Of a DNA stretch of 64,000 bases, positions 1 through 8,335 are shown in pieces. The translations under genes and the position numbers were made by a program. Positions within the stretch are counted from its first letter, which is position 1. Every line of letters begins with the position of its first letter. This DNA is from an uncultured Barnesiella sp. (GTDB lineage: Bacteria; Bacteroidota; Bacteroidia; Bacteroidales; Barnesiellaceae_A): the NCBI GenBank assembly GCA_944321085.1, contig CALUJY010000009.1, forward strand, positions 43,956 through 107,955. Direction: 5' to 3'. The notes beneath the pieces were generated by a model. It did not search any database, was not told where the DNA came from, and saw nothing but the letters and a program-made list of their open reading frames with translations.

Positions 1-451
1 TGCGGTTGATGCGTAACTGGTCGATGCGTTGTTGTCGCAACAAGTCGAGGTCGTCGGTCGGGAAAAGCGGCTTGTTTATGATGTCGGTCACGAGCGGCAG
101 CACGTGGCACAGGTTGCGGTTGAGCGAGAATACCGATAGGGTACTGAAATGCATTGTCGTACCCGTTTGCATCCATGCGCCGTAGTAGTCCAATAGCTCG
201 GCTATACGGTCGGCATCATATCCCGGTATGCCTCGTCGCATCATGGGACCTGTAAGGTCGGCAATGGCCGGCGTGCGGGCAGGGCATCGTCCTCCGTCGA
301 AAAGCAGGTCTATGCGGCACACCTCTTGGTCGCCCTTATCTATGATATACAGCTCTATTCCGTTGGCAAGTTGTTCCACGGCAGGACGCGGCAGTTGCAA
401 GCGGCCGAAAGGCCGTGTAGCCGGAGCTTTTGTGCGGTTCGGTTCGTTCAT
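1..451 (-). CDS. M16 (insulinase-like) peptidase family protein, partial, metal-site degenerate
   Basis: The gene starts at ATG 451 and runs off the left edge, leaving about 150 N-terminal residues. It begins one base after the kdsB stop, so it is the third gene of the nfeD-kdsB operon. The translation carries the M16 N-domain pattern: a central segment LFDGGRCPARTPAIADLTG, then MMRRGIPGYDADRIAELLDY. In active M16 enzymes the HxxEH zinc motif lies here; this copy reads ADLTGPMMRRG instead. It therefore looks like the non-catalytic partner type that Bacteroidetes often encode next to an active M16 subunit. The remainder is outside the window, so a fused active domain cannot be excluded. There is no obvious signal peptide at this start. 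Confidence 0.7.
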   Translation of the reverse strand, partial: MNEPNRTKAPATRPFGRLQLPRPAVEQLANGIELYIIDKGDQEVCRIDLLFDGGRCPARTPAIADLTGPMMRRGIPGYDADRIAELLDYYGAWMQTGTTMHFSTLSVFSLNRNLCHVLPLVTDIINKPLFPTDDLDLLRQQRIDQLRINR

Positions 452-452
452 C

Positions 453-1196
453 TCAGGGTAACATTGCTATGGCGCGCGCCATGTCGTCGGGGGTGTCTAT
501 ACCTATGGTCTCTTGGGTGGTGATAGCTACTTTTATGCGGTAGCCGTTTTCTATCCAGCGCAACTGTTCGAGGCTCTCGGCTCGTTCGAGCGACGATTGC
601 GGCAACTGCGTCAGGGCGTCGAGTGTGGCGGCCTTGAAGGCATACATCCCTATGTGTTTGTAGTAGGTGTGCCGTGTCAGCCACTCCTCTTTATCTACAT
701 TACGCAGGTATGGTATCACCGAGCGGCTGAAAGCGATGGCTTCGCTTCGGTTGTTGAGGATGACTTTGGGCGAATTGGGGTTGGCAAGAGCTTCCCATCC
801 CTCGGCCGGGTCGAATACCCTTACAAGGGTGGCAATTTCCGTGTCGGGGTTGTCGAAGCAAGAGATGATGGCGTGTATCTGTTCGGGTTTGATAAAAGGT
901 TCGTCGCCTTGTATGTTGATGACCACATCTTCGTTGCCTCCCAACAGATGGTATGCTTCGCAGCAGCGGTCGGTGCCCGACGGGTGTTCTTTGAGAGAAC
1001 GTACCACACGGCCTCCAAAGGCTTTCACGGCACTCTCTATGGCCGGATGGTCGGTTGCTACACACACGTTGTCGAGTACGAGGCTGGCTTGTTCATACAC
1101 ACGTTGTATCATGGGTTTGCCCTTCATGTCGGCAAGTGGTTTGCCGGGGAAGCGCGATGAGGCGTATCGCGCCGGTATGATTCCTATAAATTTCAT
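453..1196 (-). CDS. kdsB: 3-deoxy-manno-octulosonate cytidylyltransferase (CMP-KDO synthetase)
   Basis: Cytoplasmic enzyme that activates KDO with CTP to give CMP-KDO for lipopolysaccharide inner-core synthesis. The 247 residues match the usual family length. The N-terminus carries the nucleotidyltransferase signature IPARYASSRFPGKPL, followed by KGKPMIQRVYEQA. Other family motifs are VATDHPAI, NIQGDEPFI and HIGMYAF. The ATG overlaps the nfeD stop by four bases (1193-1196), which suggests translational coupling, and the next gene starts one base after its stop. Expression probably depends on the promoter upstream of nfeD. Confidence 0.96.
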   Translation of the reverse strand: MKFIGIIPARYASSRFPGKPLADMKGKPMIQRVYEQASLVLDNVCVATDHPAIESAVKAFGGRVVRSLKEHPSGTDRCCEAYHLLGGNEDVVINIQGDEPFIKPEQIHAIISCFDNPDTEIATLVRVFDPAEGWEALANPNSPKVILNNRSEAIAFSRSVIPYLRNVDKEEWLTRHTYYKHIGMYAFKAATLDALTQLPQSSLERAESLEQLRWIENGYRIKVAITTQETIGIDTPDDMARAIAMLP

Positions 1197-2653
1197 GACT
1201 CTATATTTGGGGTGTTTTCTTTGCGGAATACGACATATAGCTGGCTGTTTTCGTATTTTTCTATTGTAATTTCGCTGCCGGCTTCGATGAAACTGCCGTA
1301 CAGCGATATGGCATCATATATCTCGCCGTCGACCTTTATTTTACCCGAGGGAGCCATGCGTGTTACCGTTACCCCTCTTTTCCCGACGAGCCTGCGCGGC
1401 GTTTCGTCAACACCTATGTAACCTTCGTTGCCGGCTTGTTCGGCATGGAGTGCAAAATTGTAGAGCAGTCCTTTTTGTCCGATTCGGCGCGACAGCAGGA
1501 GCAGAAGCAGCACGGCTATCACAAATCCGGCCATGACGGTGAGAATGCTGCGCGAGATGGTCTCCCCGCTTACAAACGTAAAGTCGAAAACCACATTTGA
1601 TACCAATGCGAGGATAAAAGAGGCAAGAATAAGCACGCCTCCCGTAATGCCTGCGATGCCGAAACCCGGGATGACGAAAAGTTCGAGAATGAGCAAAATG
1701 ACACCGGCGACAAACAGCAGTATTTCCCAGTTCTCGGCTGTACCGTTTAAGTAGAGCGGTAAGAAATAGAGCACTGCGGCAATCAACGCCACAGCCGTCG
1801 GCAGCCCTATACCCGGGGCTTTCAGCTCAAAGAATATGCCGCCTATGATGAATGTTATCATGAGGGCTTGCAAGGCCGGATTGGTAAGAAAGCCCACTAT
1901 CTTGTCGTAGAGCGATGGGGTATATTGTTCTATACGATAGGAGTCGTAGTGCAACCGTTCACGGGCTATACCGTCGACATCGGGTGTTATCGCCTCGCAA
2001 TAGCCGTGTTTCATGGCCTCTTGTGCCGTGAAAGTAAGTACCTGCCCCGAGTCGGTGAGGTGGGGAATGACGACACGTTCGTCCACCATCGCTTCGGCAA
2101 TAGCCGGATCTCTGCGCCAAGTCGTCACGGTATCGCCGGCGGCGGTCACGACACTTTTTTTGCCTTGTGCCTCGGCTGTTGCGCGCATGGTGGCACGCAT
2201 ATACGATTGGTATTTGTCGGGCATAGCAGCACCTGTCTCGTTTACCACGGTGGCGGCTCCTATGCGGGCGCCGGGGCTCATATATATGCTGTCGCAGGCC
2301 AAAGCGATGAGCGCTCCTGCCGAGGCGGCATTGTTGCTAATGAAGGCATACACTGGGATGCCGGAGTTGAGTATGGCGGTACGCATCGAGTCGGCGTGTA
2401 GCACGGTGCCCCCGTAGGTATTCATGTCGAGCAGGATAGCGTCGGCATGTCGTGCGCGGGCTCTCTCCATTCCTGTCATCAGGTATCGCCATGTCGTTGA
2501 GCCTATTTCGTCGTGTATGTTTATTTGGTATAGCAGCTTCTCCTGCCTGTCGTCGGCTCGGGCGGCGGGAGAGAAGCAGGTTGTTGCAAGCCATGCGAGA
2601 GCAGCCACGATCATCGGTAGCGATATGGTGCGATATGTAGTCCTGTTGCCCAT
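1193..2653 (-). CDS. NfeD family membrane-bound ClpP-like serine protease
   Basis: Long-form NfeD protein of 486 residues. It has an N-terminal signal or anchor sequence (about 10-33). A ClpP-class serine protease domain follows (about 40-230), with the likely nucleophile S111 in NNAASAGAL. Next come four to five hydrophobic segments (about 255-385) and a C-terminal OB-fold NfeD domain (about 420-478, containing GKRGVTVTRMAPSGKI). Long NfeD proteins are inner-membrane proteases often linked to stomatin-like partners; no stomatin gene is visible here. The gene heads an operon with kdsB (4-bp overlap) and an M16 protein. A good promoter lies at 2784-2815. ATG 2653 gives a complete signal sequence; ATG 2614 is a possible alternative. 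Confidence 0.9.
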   Translation of the reverse strand: MGNRTTYRTISLPMIVAALAWLATTCFSPAARADDRQEKLLYQINIHDEIGSTTWRYLMTGMERARARHADAILLDMNTYGGTVLHADSMRTAILNSGIPVYAFISNNAASAGALIALACDSIYMSPGARIGAATVVNETGAAMPDKYQSYMRATMRATAEAQGKKSVVTAAGDTVTTWRRDPAIAEAMVDERVVIPHLTDSGQVLTFTAQEAMKHGYCEAITPDVDGIARERLHYDSYRIEQYTPSLYDKIVGFLTNPALQALMITFIIGGIFFELKAPGIGLPTAVALIAAVLYFLPLYLNGTAENWEILLFVAGVILLILELFVIPGFGIAGITGGVLILASFILALVSNVVFDFTFVSGETISRSILTVMAGFVIAVLLLLLLSRRIGQKGLLYNFALHAEQAGNEGYIGVDETPRRLVGKRGVTVTRMAPSGKIKVDGEIYDAISLYGSFIEAGSEITIEKYENSQLYVVFRKENTPNIES

Positions 2654-3253
2654 TGTGAAACAAGATAATGAAATGAGTTGTGCGTGAGTCCCCTTTCCTC
2701 TATTCGGCGTACCTGTGGGGTGCTGTGGCAGATAGAAACCGACAGCGCTCTTCGGTCGGGCACGCCGCCGTCGGGAGCATATACAAATGTAGTGTAAATT
2801 TTGTTTGCTTGCAAATGCTGTGCTTTATTGTATATCTTCGTGCCCTCCCTCCCGACATCGTCGCAGCATCGGTGTTGTGCGAGAAAATGCGTCCGTTGCG
2901 TAAAATATGCGATTTTCTTGCTATTGAACCGAACTTTGCCCCAAGCTCCTTGTTATAAGGAAAACCGTCCGAGGAAAAAGATTTGTCTCGTTGGCTTGCT
3001 CGCGAGCAAAAAAATCGTGTGGCGATGCTTGCCTGTGATTTTTTATCTTACAACCACCTCAGACGGCTACGGCGCTCCGAAATCATATACCGTGACAAAC
3101 TGTTGCCTTATATTTTCGGCTTCGTGCCGATATGTCGTTTTTAGCTGCAATAGACCGTTTTTATTGTGCCTGCGGCCGTTGGGGCTTTATATCGTCAAAT
3201 AACAGACTGTACCCCTCCTCCCGGTCATAGCAAATAACACTAATGTAAGCACT
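2654..3253. other. Intergenic region between divergent nfeD and the sigma factor gene
   Basis: About 600 bp. It contains the nfeD promoter at 2784-2815. Several short open frames on the plus strand (for example 2801-3202) lack family features and have cysteine/arginine-rich, unnatural composition, so they are not called. No clear TAnnTTTG promoter was found for the sigma factor gene. Confidence 0.6.
2784..2815 (-). promoter_or_regulatory. Bacteroidetes-type promoter for nfeD-kdsB-M16
   Basis: Read on the minus strand, a -33 box TTTG (2812-2815) lies 20 bp before a -7 box TACATTTG (2784-2791). This is a full match to the TTTG-N19/21-TAnnTTTG consensus. It predicts a start near 2777 and an untranslated leader of about 120 nt. 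Confidence 0.75.
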
Positions 3254-3757
3254 ATGAATTCGCCTCAATTTCAAGAAAGGCTCCTCAACTTGCAGAGCAA
3301 TTTGCTCAATTTCGCATATATGCTTACTTCCAACCGCGACGAAGCGCAAGACTTGTTGCAAGACACCACGCTCAAAGCCTTGGACAACGAAGACAAATAT
3401 GTAGACAATGTAAACTTCAAGGGATGGGTATTTACAATCATGCGTAATATTTTCATCAATAATTACAGGCGTATTGTAAGAAATAATACCGTTGTCGACC
3501 AGACAGAAGACCTATATCACCTGAATCTTCCCCAAGAGTCGGGTTTCGATACTCCTGATGGCTCTTACACGGTAAAAGAAATAATGAAGGTCATCGATAG
3601 TTTTTCCGATGAATACCGTATACCTTTTTCGATGCATATTGCAGGATATAAATATTATGAGATTGCCGAGCGGATGCAACTCCCTCTCGGAACAGTGAAA
3701 AGCCGCATCTTCTTTGCACGGCAGCGCTTGCAAATTATTCTTAAAGATTACAAGTGA
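3254..3757 (+). CDS. ECF-type RNA polymerase sigma factor
   Basis: Small sigma-70 family factor of 167 residues. Region 2 spans about 10-75: AYMLTSNRDEAQDLLQDTTL is the region 2.1-2.2 core, and WVFTIMRNIFINNYRR is region 2.3-2.4. Region 4 spans about 105-162, with the helix-turn-helix YYEIAERMQLPLGTVKSRI. ECF factors redirect polymerase to stress or surface-function promoters and are usually held by an anti-sigma factor. Here no anti-sigma gene follows: the next gene is convergent and only 3 bp away, so this is an orphan ECF gene. The start codon is followed by a normal ECF N-terminus. Confidence 0.93.
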   Translation: MNSPQFQERLLNLQSNLLNFAYMLTSNRDEAQDLLQDTTLKALDNEDKYVDNVNFKGWVFTIMRNIFINNYRRIVRNNTVVDQTEDLYHLNLPQESGFDTPDGSYTVKEIMKVIDSFSDEYRIPFSMHIAGYKYYEIAERMQLPLGTVKSRIFFARQRLQIILKDYK

Positions 3758-3760
3758 CCC

Positions 3761-4681
3761 TCATGCCTTTCGGGGCATGACACTGCATAGATAACCCGCT
3801 TTATATACGTTGAGTAAAAATAGCGACGGATGTTTGCTGCGTAGGTTTGCCAGCAACAGCGGGCAGATTGCATTGTAAACCCCGGCTACCACTTTCGTTA
3901 CATGCAAGCGGTGTAATTGCTTGTAAAGAGCCAGCAATCGTACATGCGACTGCAACACATCGCGATGCTCGCATAAGTTGTCGATGCTTTTGCGGGTCTT
4001 TTCAAGAAACTCATCGTTGGTGTCTGGTACATCGTGGTATATCGGATTGTCTATGTGTGCGATGGTGCAGCCGTTTTGCTGCAATTGCTTGCCGAAGAGC
4101 GTATCTTCGTGACCGTATCGCAAGAACGATTCGTCGAAACGGGTTTTGAAGAAGGCTTCGCGCGTGATGAAGAAATTGAGCGTGCGAAATTCTCCGTAAG
4201 GATTCTGCATCCGTTTGCGCGATGGTTGTGCTTCAACCCGGGTGCCGTATTTGTATCGTAACGTACGGTTGGTATCGGCTGTTGTAGGTGTACGAAACTG
4301 TAACCCTCCGCATATAACATCGGCAGCATAGCTTGCCTCTATGTAATTTTGCAAGAAAAATTCGGTCACCGGAAAAACATCGGCATCGAGAAACAGGAAA
4401 TAGTCTTGCCGGGCAGCCTCGGCAAGACGGTTGCGAATACGTGCTATACCAACGTTTTGGGGTAGCTCGATGTAGCGGCATCCCTCAATCTTTGCGATGG
4501 CTGCGTTGGCTTGGCGAGCGGCCGCATCGGTCGAGGCGTCGTCCATGACGATAATTTCACCCTCAATATCCGATTCTCGCATTTGTCGGCTCATCTCCGC
4601 AGCCAAAGGGACACATACAAAGTTATATGTAGGTATAAGGACTGATAACATGGTAAAAGCAAATTTTCCTAATTGAAGCAT
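3761..4681 (-). CDS. Family 2 glycosyltransferase
   Basis: Cytoplasmic or membrane-associated transferase that would use a nucleotide sugar to build a surface glycan; the acceptor is unknown. The GT-A fold markers are visible: SVLIPTYN at the start, IIVMDDASTD, NVGIARIRNRLAEAA, and the metal-binding DAD in YFLFLDADVFPV. A later GGLQFRTP and a RYGHEDTLFGKQL segment resemble the ED acid-base region. The 306 residues contain no membrane domain. ATG 4681 follows a GGAG sequence. An internal ATG at 4651 would give the more typical N-terminus MLSVLIPTYN, so the true start may be there. It stands alone, with its own promoter at 4734-4765. Confidence 0.88.
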   Translation of the reverse strand: MLQLGKFAFTMLSVLIPTYNFVCVPLAAEMSRQMRESDIEGEIIVMDDASTDAAARQANAAIAKIEGCRYIELPQNVGIARIRNRLAEAARQDYFLFLDADVFPVTEFFLQNYIEASYAADVICGGLQFRTPTTADTNRTLRYKYGTRVEAQPSRKRMQNPYGEFRTLNFFITREAFFKTRFDESFLRYGHEDTLFGKQLQQNGCTIAHIDNPIYHDVPDTNDEFLEKTRKSIDNLCEHRDVLQSHVRLLALYKQLHRLHVTKVVAGVYNAICPLLLANLRSKHPSLFLLNVYKAGYLCSVMPRKA

Positions 4682-4733
4682 ACTTCTCCGCGGTCGTAGA
4701 CTGCACGCGGTTTATGATTCATCATATATCTTA

Positions 4734-4765
4734 CAAAGATACTATTTGTACAATGAAAGTGCAAT
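4734..4765 (-). promoter_or_regulatory. Promoter for the GT2 gene
   Basis: On the minus strand ATTG (4762-4765) lies 20 bp before TATCTTTG (4734-4741). The -7 box matches TAnnTTTG perfectly and the -33 box keeps the TTG core. Confidence 0.65.
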
Positions 4766-4979
4766 ACTGCGGCGTAAAATGTGCGATAGTTTACTATTCT
4801 CATGTATGTTAGCGGGATGGCGTTTCATATTCTTTTTTTAGCTTGTCGCGCTATTGTAGCAGGCTGTCTCGGTACAAAAATCAACATGTAAAAGAGTGCT
4901 GCTTTTCTATGGACTTTTGCATTATCTTTACATAAATTGAGCCGTTCCCGCTAATGAATGCGAAAAACTTCTTTTTTCA

Positions 4980-5011
4980 TTTCCTATTGTGCTTGCCTTG
5001 CACTATCTTTG
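4980..5011 (+). promoter_or_regulatory. Promoter for glnS
   Basis: TTTC (4980-4983) lies 20 bp before TATCTTTG (5004-5011). The predicted start near 5018 leaves a leader of about 120 nt before the glnS ATG. Confidence 0.6.
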
Positions 5012-5137
5012 CATCGAATAGCATATACAAGCCTTATAAGGTACTCAACAGGGGCAAAAGCGTTGTTATTGTGTCGTGTGTCTGCTAAGGCTTAACATAG
5101 TGTTTATTTTTATACTATCAACAAAGATTTTTTATAT

Positions 5138-6841
5138 ATGACTGAGGCTGAAAAGATTGATAACACCGAAGAGAAAAAATCGGTTAATTTTATAGAAGAA
5201 ATAGTACGCGCCGATTTGGCTGCCGGGAAGAATGGAGGCAGGCTTAACACCCGTTTCCCGCCCGAGCCTAACGGATATCTCCATATAGGTCATGCCAAGG
5301 CTATTTGTATAGACTTCGGTATCGCCGAACGATACGGCGGCACATGCAACCTGCGTTTCGATGACACCAACCCTGTGAAAGAAGATGTCGAGTATGTCGA
5401 TGCCATCAAAGAAGATATTCATTGGCTCGGCTTCGATTGGGGCGACAGGCTATACTATGCCTCCGATTATTTTCCCAAACTTTTCGATTTGGCAGTCAGA
5501 ATGATAAAGGAAGGCAAGGCGTATGTCGACGAGCAAACCTCCGAGGAGATTGCCGCCCAGAAAGGTACACCTACGCGTCCCGGTACGGAGAGCCCCTATC
5601 GCAACCGTCCCGTAGAGGAGAATCTCGACCTCTTTATGCGCATGAATGCCGGCGAGTTTGACGAAGGCACACTTACGCTGCGTGCCAAGATAGATATGGC
5701 GTCGCCCAATATGCACTTCCGCGACCCCATCATGTATCGTATCATCAAGCACCCTCATCACCGTACAGGTACGAAATGGAATGTATATCCTATGTATGAC
5801 TTTGCTCACGGACAGTCAGACTATTTCGAGGGCGTGACTCACTCTATCTGTACGCTCGAATTTGAGGTACACCGTCCGCTGTATGAGTATTTCGTGAAAG
5901 AACTTGCCGACGAAAGCTACTGTCCGCGGCAGATAGAGTTCAACCGTCTCAATCTTACCTACACCGTCATGAGCAAGCGCAAGTTGCTGCAACTCGTCAA
6001 AGAAGGGCTCGTGTCGGGATGGGACGACCCCCGCATGCCTACTATTTGCGGTTTGCGCCGCCGCGGATATACGCCGGCCTCTATACGTAATTTTATTGAC
6101 CGTATCGGTTATACCAAATTCGAGGCACTTATCAACGTGTCGCTTTTGGAACATAGCGTACGCGAAGACCTTAACAAAATAGCTCCCCGTGTGGCTGCCG
6201 TGCTCAACCCCGTGAAGCTCGTCATAACCAACTATCCCGAGGGTAAAGTGGAAAATCTTGTCACAGAGAACAATCCCGAAGACCCCGAGGCCGGTACGCA
6301 CGAAATACCTTTCACCCGCGAGCTCTATATCGAGCGTGAAGACTTCATGGAGAATCCTCCCAAGAAATTCTTCCGCATGACGCCTGGGCAAGAGGTACGT
6401 CTCAAATCGGCCTATATCGTCAAATGTACCGGCTGCAAGAAAAACGATGCTGGCGAGGTAGAAGAGATATACTGCGAGTACGACCCCGATACACGCAGCG
6501 GAATGCCCGGCTCTATGCGCAAGGTTAAAGGTACGCTTCATTGGGTACCGGCTGCGTTGTCGAAAGATGCCGAGGTGCGACTCTATGACCGCCTCTTCTC
6601 GGTAGAGAATCCGGCCGAAGAGAAAGAACGCGACTTCCGCGAATTGCTCAATCCCGATTCTCTCAAAGTGGTTACTGCCAAGATTGAACCTTATCTTGTC
6701 GAGACGGCAGCTGCCGGCAACCACTACCAATTCCAACGCATCGGATACTTCTGTGTCGATCCCGATACCACATCGTCGCATATCGTCTTTAATCGGACGG
6801 TATCGCTCAAAGACAGTTGGGAGAAAGCTAAAACAAAATAA
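5138..6841 (+). CDS. glnS: Glutaminyl-tRNA synthetase
   Basis: Class I aminoacyl-tRNA synthetase charging tRNA-Gln. The catalytic domain has PPEPNGYLHIGHAK with the HIGH motif at 49-52, and the MSKRK loop at 278-282. Substrate-pocket motifs such as LRFDDTNP are also present. The C-terminal anticodon-binding beta-barrels occupy roughly 345-560, and 567 residues is normal for GlnRS. DTNP and the IGYTKFEA context favour GlnRS over a non-discriminating GluRS. It is monocistronic or leads the downstream TPR-metY pair through a 14-bp hairpin at 6857-6890. Confidence 0.96.
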   Translation: MTEAEKIDNTEEKKSVNFIEEIVRADLAAGKNGGRLNTRFPPEPNGYLHIGHAKAICIDFGIAERYGGTCNLRFDDTNPVKEDVEYVDAIKEDIHWLGFDWGDRLYYASDYFPKLFDLAVRMIKEGKAYVDEQTSEEIAAQKGTPTRPGTESPYRNRPVEENLDLFMRMNAGEFDEGTLTLRAKIDMASPNMHFRDPIMYRIIKHPHHRTGTKWNVYPMYDFAHGQSDYFEGVTHSICTLEFEVHRPLYEYFVKELADESYCPRQIEFNRLNLTYTVMSKRKLLQLVKEGLVSGWDDPRMPTICGLRRRGYTPASIRNFIDRIGYTKFEALINVSLLEHSVREDLNKIAPRVAAVLNPVKLVITNYPEGKVENLVTENNPEDPEAGTHEIPFTRELYIEREDFMENPPKKFFRMTPGQEVRLKSAYIVKCTGCKKNDAGEVEEIYCEYDPDTRSGMPGSMRKVKGTLHWVPAALSKDAEVRLYDRLFSVENPAEEKERDFRELLNPDSLKVVTAKIEPYLVETAAAGNHYQFQRIGYFCVDPDTTSSHIVFNRTVSLKDSWEKAKTK

Positions 6842-6856
6842 GAAAATCGATAAGCA

Positions 6857-6890
6857 GGTAGCCCGATGCTTGAAAAAGCATCGGGCTACC
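6857..6890 (+). terminator. Perfect 14-bp hairpin after glnS
   Basis: GGTAGCCCGATGCT (6857-6870) pairs with AGCATCGGGCTACC (6877-6890) around the loop TGAAAA. No long T-tract follows, so termination may be partial. The hairpin contains an in-frame ATG (6866) of the next open frame, which argues that translation of the TPR gene starts later, at 6905. Confidence 0.65.
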
Positions 6891-6904
6891 GCAAATATAC
6901 TGTT

Positions 6905-8326
6905 ATGAAAAAAGAAGCCGGTAAGCCTGCTGTACGCGAACGCTACGAGAAAATGCTCGCTGCCAAAGAGAAGGCGTATTTCGAGACAGACGAGATAGAA
7001 GATATAGCCGACTCGTATGAGAACGAGATGGCTGTTCGCAAGGCTTTGCAAGTAGTCTCGTATGGGCTCGATTTATATCCCGGCGATGAGGCTTTGTTGC
7101 TGCGCAAGGCACAATATCTCCTCTCGCTCGATCGCATAGAAGAGGCCGGACGCACTCTCGATGTGATTACCGACCATGGCATAGACTATCTTTTTGTCAA
7201 AGGCGAGGTAGAGTTGCTTCGCGGTAATGATAGGGAGGCGTTGGCTGCTTTTCAGGCCGTTATCGAAGACGATGATTGCCAACTCGAAGATTGTATAGAG
7301 ATTATAGATATTGCCTTCGACGACAACCGTCAGGACATTATCGATACCCTTATGCCCGTCATGAAAGAGCATATCGACGATATGACGCCGTTGTATCGCG
7401 AGATAGCTTTCTCTTGCGATGAGCGTCACGATACCGAGAATGCCATCAAATGGTATAACAAACTGTTGGATATCAATCCTTACTCTACCGACGATTGGGC
7501 TGAGCTTGCCAAAGCCTATGTCAGGTTGCACCGTTTCAAGGATGCCATCGCGGCTTGCGACTTCGCTCTTGCGATAGACGATAAGGACGAGAATTTACTC
7601 TCCTACAAAGGCTTTTGTTATCTCTTTGCCGGTCGCAGCAGAGAAGCCATCAAGCAGTTTGAGGAGTTTGGTGCCGTTACTTCCGACAAGTCGGTCGCCT
7701 ATGAGTATATTGCGCAAGTGTACATAAATGATGACATGGAGGAGCTGGCGATAATATTCCTCCAAAAGGCCATCGAAGAAAACGAGCATAACGGTAATGC
7801 CTATTACAAACTTGCGGTATGTTATTACGACTTGGGCGATAACAAAGCTGCTATCGATACATTGCGTAAGTCACTGTCTTATAATGATGGAGACATCATG
7901 TCGAATATCTTTTTGGGTGAGTTGCTTACGTATGAAAATGAGTATGAAGAGGCCTACGAGCATCTCTTGCCATTCTCTCATGCTGCTGTTTTCGACGAGA
8001 TAGCCGCAGTCGCTTTGGCCAGTGCCTGTCTGAGCCTCGAACGATATGATGAGGTAATCAAGTTGTTGGAACAATTCATGGTCAAGTTCCCATATACCCC
8101 CGACTTATATTGGTGTATGATTTTGGCATGTATCTATTCCGGCCGTTTAGACGAAGCATCTGCTTGGATGCAGCGGGTTGGAGAGCTGGTGAATGATGCC
8201 AAGGCTGAAAAACGTTACGACAAGGAGACCCTCGATAAGTGGAAGAAGATAGAACGAGACCTCGATGGTTTGCGCTCGACGATAGATGAGTTTATGAAAC
8301 AAAACCGTGAAACTGATAAATTATAA
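6905..8326 (+). CDS. Tetratricopeptide repeat protein
   Basis: A 473-residue protein built of TPR helices almost throughout. Characteristic segments include AIKWYNKLLDINPYSTDDWA, AYVRLHRFKDAIAACDFALA and AYYKLAVCYYDLGDNKAAI. There is no signal peptide or membrane segment, so it is probably a cytoplasmic scaffold; partners are unknown. The start is set at ATG 6905 because the upstream in-frame ATG (6866) lies inside the glnS hairpin. It ends 9 bp before metY, suggesting co-transcription. Composition is strongly acidic. No enzymatic motif was seen. Confidence 0.85.
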   Translation: MKKEAGKPAVRERYEKMLAAKEKAYFETDEIEDIADSYENEMAVRKALQVVSYGLDLYPGDEALLLRKAQYLLSLDRIEEAGRTLDVITDHGIDYLFVKGEVELLRGNDREALAAFQAVIEDDDCQLEDCIEIIDIAFDDNRQDIIDTLMPVMKEHIDDMTPLYREIAFSCDERHDTENAIKWYNKLLDINPYSTDDWAELAKAYVRLHRFKDAIAACDFALAIDDKDENLLSYKGFCYLFAGRSREAIKQFEEFGAVTSDKSVAYEYIAQVYINDDMEELAIIFLQKAIEENEHNGNAYYKLAVCYYDLGDNKAAIDTLRKSLSYNDGDIMSNIFLGELLTYENEYEEAYEHLLPFSHAAVFDEIAAVALASACLSLERYDEVIKLLEQFMVKFPYTPDLYWCMILACIYSGRLDEASAWMQRVGELVNDAKAEKRYDKETLDKWKKIERDLDGLRSTIDEFMKQNRETDKL

Positions 8327-8335
8327 TTCCATCTG

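Larger units (their letters stand above)
4682..5137. other. Intergenic region between the GT2 gene and glnS
   Basis: Divergent spacer of 456 bp carrying the GT2 promoter (4734-4765) and the glnS promoter (4980-5011). The glnS leader (about 5018-5137) shows no convincing long stem. No gene is seen. Confidence 0.6.

Noticed and set aside
2680..3202. Plus-strand short frames upstream of the sigma factor gene
   Set aside because: Cysteine- and arginine-rich composition, no motif, and overlap with the nfeD promoter.
3761..3780. Hairpin TCATGCC/GGCATGA at the sigma factor-GT2 junction
   Set aside because: It has only 7 bp and no T-tract, and it lies within the last GT2 codons. Too weak to call a terminator.
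6866..6904. Upstream ATG for the TPR gene
   Set aside because: It lies inside the perfect 14-bp hairpin after glnS; ATG 6905 is the better start.
5816..7051. 411-codon open frame antisense to glnS
   Set aside because: It mirrors a well-supported gene with intact HIGH and MSKRK motifs. Its translation has no family features; it is a by-product of codon bias.
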